DNA of 56,802 nucleotides from NCBI GenBank assembly GCA_001801485.1, contig MGXV01000065.1, positions 1-56,802 of the forward strand, given 5' to 3'. This document shows, piece after piece, positions 28,241 through 34,852 of this stretch. The position numbers and the translations under genes are program-made. This DNA is from Gammaproteobacteria bacterium RIFCSPHIGHO2_12_FULL_37_14. GTDB lineage: Bacteria > Pseudomonadota > Gammaproteobacteria > DSM-16500. The notes under the pieces are model-generated. The model was not told the DNA's origin, searched no databases, and worked only from the letters and a program-made list of their open reading frames with translations. How positions within the stretch are numbered: position 1 is the stretch's first letter; each line of letters starts with the position of its first letter.

Positions 28241-28696
28241 ATGTATCGCATTACTATTCAATATACAGTCGATAAAGCACTTGTTCCTAAAACATCGTTA
28301 TTACGACAGTGGGCGAAATACGCTCTCCGCAAACAAGTAACATCTGCTGAAATAACTATTCGCATTGTTGATCTCGAGGAAATTGTTTACTTGAATACAA
28401 CTTATCGACATAAACAGGGTCCAACAAATGTATTGTCGTTTCCATTTTCGATACCAAAAAATATTAAAATTGCCATACCTCACTTAGGTGATATTATTAT
28501 TTGTGCTGCTATCGTTAATCGAGAAGCAACAGAACAAAATAAAACAATGAACGCTCACTGGGCACATATGATTATTCATGGCATTTATCATTTGCTTGGG
28601 TTTGATCATCAAACCAAGCAACATGCCAAGAAAATGGAATCTCAAGAAATTGAAATTTTGCAATCACTAGGATTTACTAATCCCTATAAGCTGTAA
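28241..28696 (+). CDS. ybeY: Endoribonuclease YbeY
   Basis: A zinc-dependent endoribonuclease needed for 16S rRNA 3' maturation and ribosome quality control. The 151-residue protein has the RxKxxPTNVLSFPF motif (HKQGPTNVLSFPF here) and the metal site HGIYHLLGFDH (HxxxHxxxxxH). It lies between the phoH-family gene and corC in the standard order, on the same strand with short gaps. Confidence 0.95.
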   Translation: MYRITIQYTVDKALVPKTSLLRQWAKYALRKQVTSAEITIRIVDLEEIVYLNTTYRHKQGPTNVLSFPFSIPKNIKIAIPHLGDIIICAAIVNREATEQNKTMNAHWAHMIIHGIYHLLGFDHQTKQHAKKMESQEIEILQSLGFTNPYKL

Positions 28697-28707
28697 GAGG
28701 ATAAAAG

Positions 28708-29574
28708 ATGAATGATGCGACTGAAGAAAATAAAAGTTCGAATAAATCACGCACGTGGTTAGAACGATTAACAGCACTACTAGCGCGCGAACCAAAAAAT
28801 AGAGAGCAGCTCACAGCAGTATTACGAGATGCAGAAGAACGCGATGTATTAAGTTCGGATGTCCTAAGCATGATCGAACGTATCTTGCTCGTTTCAGAAA
28901 TGCAAGTACGTGAAGTAATGGTTCCTAAAGCGCAAATGGTGGTCGTACGTAAAGATAGTAAACTCGATAAAATCTTGCCTATTGTTATCGAATCAGGTCA
29001 TTCGCGTTTTCCAGTGGTTGATGTGACAAGTAAAGATGTGGTGGGCATGTTACTTGCCAAAGATTTTTTAAAATATTTATTTCAACAAGGCCAACAAGAT
29101 TTCTCGATGAACAACATCATTCGACCAGTTATCTTTGTACCCCAAAGCAAGCGCTTAGATATTTTATTACGTGAATTTCGCGTCAATCGTAATCATATCG
29201 CTATCGTCATTGATGAATATGGTCATGTTGCTGGCTTAGTCACCATCGAAGATGTCTTAGAACAAATTGTAGGTGAAATTGAAGATGAATATGATATTGA
29301 TGAAGAAGATGGCCATATTAAAAAATTAGATGATGGTGTATGCATTGTAAAAGCATCTACTTCAATAGAAGAATTTAATGCATATTTTCATTCCGGTTTC
29401 AGTGATGATGAATTTGATACCATCGGTGGCATTGTATTGCAAAATTTTGGTCATCTACCTAAGCGTGGTGAAATAATCAAAATTCACAGCCTACGATTCA
29501 AAGTATTACATGCAGATAATCGCCGTCTTTATTTATTGGAAGTAAAGGTAAGCAAAACTAAAAAAAGAGAATAA
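28708..29574 (+). CDS. corC: CorC/HlyC-family CBS-domain protein
   Basis: A 288-residue protein with an N-terminal helix, two CBS domains (QVREVMVPKAQMVVV ... SRFPVVDVTSKDVVG, and RPVIFVPQSKRLDILL ... IVIDEYGHVAGLVTIEDVLEQIVGEIEDEYD) and a C-terminal CorC/transporter-associated domain. CorC is linked to magnesium/cobalt efflux. In many gammaproteobacteria lnt follows; here a toxin-antitoxin module does, so the accessory block starts right after corC. Confidence 0.92.
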   Translation: MNDATEENKSSNKSRTWLERLTALLAREPKNREQLTAVLRDAEERDVLSSDVLSMIERILLVSEMQVREVMVPKAQMVVVRKDSKLDKILPIVIESGHSRFPVVDVTSKDVVGMLLAKDFLKYLFQQGQQDFSMNNIIRPVIFVPQSKRLDILLREFRVNRNHIAIVIDEYGHVAGLVTIEDVLEQIVGEIEDEYDIDEEDGHIKKLDDGVCIVKASTSIEEFNAYFHSGFSDDEFDTIGGIVLQNFGHLPKRGEIIKIHSLRFKVLHADNRRLYLLEVKVSKTKKRE

Positions 29575-29613
29575 AAATATGATTAAAGTACCTGGTCATA
29601 TTAAACCTCCAAC

Positions 29614-29670
29614 AATGTAGACACGTAACTACTTATTTGCTATACTTTAATGTAGTTAAGTTGCTACATT
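29614..29670 (+). promoter_or_regulatory. Promoter with duplicated operator of the Phd/VapC module
   Basis: A perfect inverted repeat AATGTAG (29649-29655), 8 nt, CTACATT (29664-29670). A second copy with the same 8-nt gap lies 35 nt upstream: AATGTAG (29614-29620), 8 nt, CTAC (29629-29632), where only the first four bases of the right arm match. A promoter fits between them: -35 TAGACA (29618-29623), 17-nt spacer, -10 TATACT (29641-29646). One operator covers the -35 and the other lies just past the -10, as expected for autorepression by the antitoxin or its toxin complex. Confidence 0.62.
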
Positions 29671-29689
29671 TTTTTATGGGAGAATTAAC

Positions 29690-29947
29690 ATGGCAATCAC
29701 AACCGTTACCAGTAGAGAATTCAACCAAGACGTAAGCAAAATAAAGCGAGCTGCGTTGAATGGCCCTGTCTTTATTACAGACAGGGGTCATCCTGCCCAC
29801 GTATTATTAGCAATAGATGATTATGAAAAGTTAACCGCAGTTAAAAAAAATATTATCGATTTACTGGCCATGCCTGATGTTGCTGATATTGAATTTGAGC
29901 CAGCTAAATTAAATAAGAAAATTTATCGGCCCGAGGATTTTAAATAA
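29690..29947 (+). CDS. Type II antitoxin, Phd/YefM family
   Basis: An 85-residue DNA-binding antitoxin. The Phd/YefM fold start reads TVTSREFNQDVSKIKRAALN, followed by GPVFITDRGHPAHVLLAIDDYEKL. The C-terminal ~30 residues (DVADIEFEPAKLN...) would be the toxin-wrapping tail. The ribosome site GGAG is 7 nt before the ATG. The stop overlaps the toxin start as TAATG. It likely binds the AATGTAG-N8-CTACATT operators upstream. Confidence 0.88.
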   Translation: MAITTVTSREFNQDVSKIKRAALNGPVFITDRGHPAHVLLAIDDYEKLTAVKKNIIDLLAMPDVADIEFEPAKLNKKIYRPEDFK

Positions 29948-30363
29948 TGTATTTACTAGATACGAATGTTATTTCTGAATTAAGAAAAGCAAAATCTGGC
30001 AAAGCAAATAAGAATGTCATAAAATGGGCTAAAGATGTTTCTCCATCCAGTTTATTTTTATCGATTATTACAATATTAGAATTAGAAACAGGCGTACTAT
30101 TAGCCGAAAGACGAGATCCATCACAAGGTGCTATTCTCCGCTCTTGGCTTAATGCACATGTTCTTCCTGTATTTTCAGAACGTATTTTGTATTTGGATGT
30201 TGCTGTTGCTCAACGCTGTGCGAAACTGCATGTGCCGAATCCACGTTCAGATAGAGATGCTATCATTGCAGCAACTGCATTAGCTCATGGTATGACCATT
30301 GTAACAAGAAACGTGAATGACTTTGCCCAAACAGGCGTTAAGGTATTAAACCCATGGGAGTAG
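29947..30363 (+). CDS. PIN-domain toxin, VapC/FitB type
   Basis: A 138-residue putative endoribonuclease. PIN acidic residues are visible: LLDTNVISELRK (first Asp), LELETG (Glu), RSDRDAIIAATA (Asp) and TRNVNDF (last Asp). The LDTNVISEL start and the Phd-type partner match the FitB/StbB-like branch. It is coupled to the antitoxin by TAATG. Targets in the family are mainly tRNAs; the specific target is unknown. Confidence 0.88.
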   Translation: MYLLDTNVISELRKAKSGKANKNVIKWAKDVSPSSLFLSIITILELETGVLLAERRDPSQGAILRSWLNAHVLPVFSERILYLDVAVAQRCAKLHVPNPRSDRDAIIAATALAHGMTIVTRNVNDFAQTGVKVLNPWE

Positions 30364-30420
30364 TTTGGTATGTTTGAAGTATTTACTTGACCAATATTAA
30401 CTCGAGACGTTCATTTAAAA

Positions 30421-31365
30421 TTATTTTTTAGGATGCGTTTTCAACTGTTCTGAGTATAAGTCAGTAAGCTTGGAACGTGTCACATCAAATATCTCTTGTC
30501 CTACCGCCATTCCTACAGCAACACGAGCCGTACCCCAACCAACTCTAAATCTTTGTTGGAAGAAACGCATTTTTCCTAGAAATTTTTGAGGCTGATTTTT
30601 TGATTCCTGCCAAACATTTTTTAATGCTTTCCATATTGTTGGAGGGCTCTCGCTTGGCGGGGTTGCATATTGCATAGTTCGCGCATAATTAAATGGACCC
30701 GATGTAATTGTTGCAAGACCTGCTGCCGCACTGTTACATACAAAATCTAGATAAGATTCTTTGTAATTTTTTTTATCGTTAGATTTTGGTAGTTGATTAC
30801 GCATCAGACTACGTAAAATTTCATAAGTACAACCAAATGTCACATCTCGTGCTACTGTTGCTTGTGTTCCTTTAAAAAATGGCCTACTACTACCAAGCGT
30901 CCACATTTCATGAACACTTGAAAAAAATGTGCGATTCTCTTGCCCCCATGTATGGTATTTAATCGCTGAAATACTATTTGTTAGTATTCCACTCACGCTA
31001 CCTGCAGAGATTCCAATACAAAATTGAGCGAAAGATTCACTAGTGCCAAGATGGTTGCGCAGATAGGGATACAAGTTAGACTTCATTTCACCCTGAACAA
31101 TATAATACACGCTACCAAGAAAAGCGCGCTGTATGACTGCTTGTGAAAACCCTTGATAAGGTGATGAAAAATTTTTCCACGATAAAAAAGATCTGGTACA
31201 TTTTACCGATAGGTATAATGCCCGATCATAAGGGTTAAATAAGCCAGAGCAAAATGCTCCCGTGAATAGGCCGCTCGCAATATCAATGCTAAATTGCTGC
31301 TGGATCCTTAATGTTGAATCTAATTCGCTTTTTTTTGTATCAGATATAGTTCTTGTATTTGACAT
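30421..31365 (-). CDS. Eukaryotic-type mitochondrial carrier (SLC25/MCF) homologue, putative secreted effector
   Basis: A 314-residue protein with the three-fold layout of mitochondrial carriers. Repeat 1 (~26-103): NPYDRALY (Px[D]xx) then PYQGFSQAVIQR. Repeat 2 (~112-190): SAIKYHTW then PFFKGTQATVARDVTFGCTYE, very like the FxxG...RDxPxxxxYFxxYE block. Repeat 3 (~204-304): GPFNYARTMQ (P, N for D, R) then FFQQRFRVGWGTARVAVG. Repeat motifs are partly eroded (Leu for Lys in repeat 1, Asn for Pro in repeat 2). Such carriers are eukaryotic; the known bacterial example is the Legionella Dot/Icm effector LncP. There is no signal peptide. The tail is basic (KTHPKK). Likely delivered to host mitochondria or another organelle. 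Confidence 0.72.
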   Translation of the reverse strand: MSNTRTISDTKKSELDSTLRIQQQFSIDIASGLFTGAFCSGLFNPYDRALYLSVKCTRSFLSWKNFSSPYQGFSQAVIQRAFLGSVYYIVQGEMKSNLYPYLRNHLGTSESFAQFCIGISAGSVSGILTNSISAIKYHTWGQENRTFFSSVHEMWTLGSSRPFFKGTQATVARDVTFGCTYEILRSLMRNQLPKSNDKKNYKESYLDFVCNSAAAGLATITSGPFNYARTMQYATPPSESPPTIWKALKNVWQESKNQPQKFLGKMRFFQQRFRVGWGTARVAVGMAVGQEIFDVTRSKLTDLYSEQLKTHPKK

Positions 31366-31383
31366 AACGTGAGATTTCCAAAA

Positions 31384-32799
31384 TTAGAGCTTTGCCCTTA
31401 ATTGCAACGAACATCTTATTGGTTTTTCATGCATTTTGTTTGCTGTATGCCAGAAACAAGATGAATTTACAGCTTGATTTTTTGATTCGCGAAATTTTTC
31501 TATAAATTTCATAATATCTTTTCCCTGAGTAGTTTGTTCTTGCCCTTTAATTAATTCAATCAATAATTTTTTAGATAATAAACAAGATTTTTGAGTTACC
31601 ATTTCCAGAATAAAATCTAATAATAAATTACTCTTAATACAATTCTTACCACGTCGTAGATGAGCAATAAGCGTAACGATTCCTAATTGCGATATATCCA
31701 ATTTTTTTTGCGTTGCCGCAATAAACATTAATCTTAATTCTTGAATGTTTGGCTTGTCGGTTTCAGATAATTTTTTTAATATTAACTTAATGACATTGAT
31801 TTTTTTTGACTGCAACCCCATATAAGAAAAATTATAATAACGCTCTAAATTTGAATTTTTTAATTTATCCATATGGCGGCATAAATTTTTAAATTTAGAA
31901 GAACCAATCAGTTCTTTTTCATAATCATTTAAAGATTGATAACGAACCAATGTAGACTGAACTTCGCGTGGTACCATATTCCAAGAATAAGAGAGTAAAG
32001 GATTAATAGTATTCCCAAGTCGATCAAATACTTTCACATCATAGGAGACTCGAAGGAAAGTACGAAAACAATTTTCAGTTGCTAGATCTGCTCGATGAAC
32101 AGTATAGGCATCCATTAAATAGATAGAATAAGGTTTTGTTCGTATCGCTTTACTATCTTTGGCTTGCGTATCCATCTCCAAAAAGTAATCATGAATTCCT
32201 TCATTTAAGTACGAGAAATCAAATGAATGGGGATAAAATATGGTTGGTGTTCCATTAGAAACCACATAAGAATGATTAATTAAAGTTTTGGGGAATATTC
32301 GTGCACCTTGAAATCCATCGACATGAGCTCCTGGTTTACGCTGCATTGTGCCTGCTTTTACTTCGGATTGATCAATAGTAAGGTAGGCATGATAAGAAAG
32401 AAGTTGTTGCTCCGATAAAATAGAATGCTCATGATTAACAATCATTTGTATTGTATCGATAAAAGGATGGATTTCATCAGGAATTTTATAATCATTTGAG
32501 CCAGCCAATTTAATTGGCATGTCCAAAACTCTTATAGTGAGGCATTGAAAAGCGCGTCGATCTACCAGTTCACCAACTTCCAAAGGTGCCCTCGCTACCT
32601 TGAACTTATTAATATCCCAAACAGAATGCAAATCTTCCAGGATTCTAGAATGATAAGTACATTTAGTAATACGGTATGGTTTGGGGGTTAAGCTAGACCC
32701 CTTTTTACCTATGGTTGGAACAGAAAAAGTATAGCCACTATAAATATACTTTTGCGAATCTGTTTTTAATTCTTCCAAAATATTGTCTCTGTTTTGCAT
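31384..32799 (-). CDS. Putative 2-oxoglutarate/Fe(II)-type oxygenase with helical C-terminus
   Basis: A 471-residue protein, not assignable to a named family. Residues ~130-260 carry a plausible double-stranded beta-helix iron site: H159-x-D161 in PGAHVDGFQGARI, distal H235 in AYTVHRADLA and R246 in CFRTFLRVSYD, eleven residues after the His as for a 2-oxoglutarate anchor. The C-terminal ~200 residues are Lys/Leu-rich and helical. It ends up 18 nt from the carrier gene on the same strand and is probably co-transcribed upstream of it. It abuts the tRNA-Arg fragment at 32825. Effector role inferred. Confidence 0.55.
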   Translation of the reverse strand: MQNRDNILEELKTDSQKYIYSGYTFSVPTIGKKGSSLTPKPYRITKCTYHSRILEDLHSVWDINKFKVARAPLEVGELVDRRAFQCLTIRVLDMPIKLAGSNDYKIPDEIHPFIDTIQMIVNHEHSILSEQQLLSYHAYLTIDQSEVKAGTMQRKPGAHVDGFQGARIFPKTLINHSYVVSNGTPTIFYPHSFDFSYLNEGIHDYFLEMDTQAKDSKAIRTKPYSIYLMDAYTVHRADLATENCFRTFLRVSYDVKVFDRLGNTINPLLSYSWNMVPREVQSTLVRYQSLNDYEKELIGSSKFKNLCRHMDKLKNSNLERYYNFSYMGLQSKKINVIKLILKKLSETDKPNIQELRLMFIAATQKKLDISQLGIVTLIAHLRRGKNCIKSNLLLDFILEMVTQKSCLLSKKLLIELIKGQEQTTQGKDIMKFIEKFRESKNQAVNSSCFWHTANKMHEKPIRCSLQLRAKL

Positions 32800-32824
32800 T
32801 AAATATCACCAATTTTGACATTGA

Positions 32825-32867
32825 GCGCCCCAGGGCGGATTCGAACCGCCGACCTGCCCCTTAGGAG
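32825..32867 (-). repeat. 43-nt copy of the 3' half of tRNA-Arg(CCT), putative attachment site
   Basis: Identical base for base to 34490-34532, which is the 3' part of the intact tRNA-Arg(CCT) from anticodon loop to discriminator base. No 5' half is attached, so it cannot be a functional tRNA. Direct repeats of a tRNA 3' end are the usual scar of island integration; the second copy lies 1665 nt away with fic in between. The encoded CCA is not preserved here (one extra base). Confidence 0.78.
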
Positions 32868-33347
32868 CGAGGAGACATGTTATCTGTTAGTGGGTGACGT
32901 TGTCCAGAAAGTCCTTTAAAACAAGCACCTTACAGTTTATATTGCCCGCCTTCGTTCGTTAACTGACCGCTAAGCTCCGCGCTAAATTGGTCACCCGAAT
33001 GGACCAACCATTCATTACCACAAACATTCTTCAATGCGTAAAAATTAAAGTTAATTGCTCTATCTGTCTTACCGACGAAACTGACATAACTAGTTTTGTC
33101 GGTTTTGTCAGTTCACTTTACTGTTACGATTACGTTTCAAATTGTAGGGGGTAAAGCGTTAAATTTTCTAGCTACGGTCATAAAAGAAGTGGGTAATTAT
33201 CAATTAAAAGTGGGCATTAATGACCATGAAAATACCCACATGATATATAATTCTATGTTAAATATAGATAAAATAAGTAGGTAATGGTTATTTTCAAGTA
33301 GGTATTATACATGATATCATTACCTACTTAATAAAAGGTTTAGCACA
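32868..33347. other. 480-nt non-coding stretch before fic
   Basis: I see no convincing gene. The stretch holds an inverted pair TTGGTC (32987-32992) / GACCAA (33002-33007), a region near 33076-33113 where AACTGACA and TGTCAGTT face each other around TTTTGTCGGT, and the iteron-like field at 33187-33330. A 62-codon frame at 33096-33284 runs through the repeats and has no family features or ribosome site. Confidence 0.5.
33187..33330. repeat. Iteron-like field AAGTRGGTAWT upstream of fic
   Basis: Six related copies: AAGTGGGTAATTA (33187), AAGTGGGCATTAA (33208), inverted AATACCCAC (33231-33239), AAGTAGGTAATGG (33276), AAGTAGGTATTAT (33295) and inverted CATTACCTACTTA (33318-33330). The 33274-33286 and 33318-33330 copies form a perfect 13-bp inverted repeat. 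The first two copies start 21 bp apart, about two helical turns. The field ends 18 nt before the fic ATG, so an operator array for fic, or a relic replication origin of the island, is plausible. Confidence 0.6.
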
Positions 33348-34397
33348 ATGAGTTCATTAAAGACAGAATATCTCGAAAATTTAACCTTCACAGCTGAACA
33401 AATATCTACTTTGCGTTCGCTGGGAGAATATCGTGGCAAACAGGCTCTTTTTTTTAAGCAATCACCCGAAGCGCTTAAAAACCTACAATTAGTCGCCAAA
33501 ATTGAATCAAGTGAGTCATCCAATAGGCTTGAAGGCATAGAATTGCCGCATAAAAAAATTGAAGAACTAGTTTTAAAAGATACCGCACCCAAAAGTCGTT
33601 CTGAACAAGAAATCGCCGGATACAGAGATGCATTAAATCTTATTCATGAATCAGGTGAACATATGCCGTTCACAGCCAATGTCATCTTACAATTGCACGG
33701 CATATTATGTCGGTACCTAGCAAATCCAGGTGGTCGCTTTAAATTAACGGATAATGAAATTATCGAAAATCATCCTGATGGCACTAAACGTATTCGCTTT
33801 ACTCCTACAAAGGCGCATTTAACACCTAATGCGATGGAACAGTTAACACAAAATTATTCTACTGCTACACAAGAAAACAAACATGACGCATTAATACTCG
33901 TTCCTTTAGCAATTCTTGATTTTTTGTGTGTGCACCCATTCAGTGACGGTAATGGTCGAATGTCGCGTTTATTAACACTAATGCTTCTTTATCAATCTAA
34001 CTATCAAGTTGGTCGTTATATCAGTCTTGAACGAATTTTTGAGGATAGCAAAGAAAGTTATTATGAAACGCTTGAAGCAAGTTCTAATCATTGGCATGCA
34101 GATAAGCACGATGTCAGACCTTGGTTGAATTATTTTTGGGGAGCATTATTGCGAGCCTATCGAGAATTTGAAGAGCGCGTTGGTGTTATAACAACAAGCC
34201 GAGGTTCAAAAACAGAATTAATACGTGCCGCTGTTAATCGAAAAATGGCGCCATTTTCTATTGGTGATATTGAATCCGATTGTCCAGGGATTAGCAGAGA
34301 CATGATTCGACATGTACTAAGAAGAATGCGAGATGAGGGTGAGATTTCTGTAAGTAGTGGTGGACGTGGCGCACTGTGGCAAAGAACATTTAAGTAG
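33348..34397 (+). CDS. Fic-domain protein, class II, with winged-helix C-terminus
   Basis: A 349-residue predicted AMP transferase. Fic core motif HPFSDGNGR at 196-204 (HPFx[D/E]GNGRxxR complete). The N-terminal inhibitory motif S58-NRL-E62-G63 fits [S/T]xxxE[G/N], so activity should be self-restrained. A Fic_N region precedes the core. The C-terminal ~60 residues (IGDIESDCPGISRDMIRHVLRRMRDEGEI) look like a winged-helix DNA-binding domain, allowing autoregulation through the upstream repeats. It lies alone between the two tRNA-Arg copies, as cargo of a small island. Target unknown. Confidence 0.9.
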   Translation: MSSLKTEYLENLTFTAEQISTLRSLGEYRGKQALFFKQSPEALKNLQLVAKIESSESSNRLEGIELPHKKIEELVLKDTAPKSRSEQEIAGYRDALNLIHESGEHMPFTANVILQLHGILCRYLANPGGRFKLTDNEIIENHPDGTKRIRFTPTKAHLTPNAMEQLTQNYSTATQENKHDALILVPLAILDFLCVHPFSDGNGRMSRLLTLMLLYQSNYQVGRYISLERIFEDSKESYYETLEASSNHWHADKHDVRPWLNYFWGALLRAYREFEERVGVITTSRGSKTELIRAAVNRKMAPFSIGDIESDCPGISRDMIRHVLRRMRDEGEISVSSGGRGALWQRTFK

Positions 34398-34487
34398 TGA
34401 GTCTTCATATGATAAAAAAATAGCTCTTTGTCCACTTGAGGAAGCCGATTTTGATGAAAAATTCGATTTGTAACCTTTTGATTACAT

Positions 34488-34563
34488 TGGCGCCCCAGGG
34501 CGGATTCGAACCGCCGACCTGCCCCTTAGGAGGGGGCTGCGCTATCCTCTGTGCCACCGGGGC
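34488..34563 (-). tRNA. tRNA-Arg (anticodon CCT)
   Basis: Read on the minus strand, the acceptor stem GCCCCGG pairs with CTGGGGC (one G-U). The anticodon stem GCCCC/GGGGC encloses loop CTCCTAA (anticodon CCT), and the T arm GGCGG-TTCGAAT-CCGCC is perfect. Discriminator G and an encoded CCA (34488-34490) follow; 76 nt in all. Its 3' half is duplicated at 32825-32867, marking it as an integration target. Confidence 0.95.
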
Positions 34564-34852
34564 GTTAAGTTAAAAACCAAAGTGAATATATTCTACTACA
34601 CACCTCTTACATGCGATAATACTGTTGATAAAGCAACTTAGAATACTCAACGATTTTATGTTAGTGATTTTATTGTCCTCATGCCAAGGTAATATAAAAT
34701 CCCAGCCTCTATCATTGAACAACAAATATTCGTGATAATAAAAAATATTATTCAAAAATTGGGATTCATAGCATGCCTCTGACTACAGATCAATTATGCC
34801 ACACAAACACAATATGGTATGATCAAGTAACATTATTTTTCAGCAGCTTAAC

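Noticed and set aside
32825..32900. Second tRNA-Arg gene
   Set aside because: Only the 3' half matches; past 32867 the sequence cannot form the anticodon or acceptor stems.
33096..33284. 62-codon frame upstream of fic
   Set aside because: It runs through the iteron-like repeats and has no ribosome site or family signature.
33187..33330. CRISPR array
   Set aside because: Repeats are about 13 nt, occur in both orientations and have unequal spacing; there are no cas genes in the window.
34570..34755. 61-codon minus-strand frame after tRNA-Arg
   Set aside because: Low-complexity AT-rich composition with no recognisable domain or start signal.
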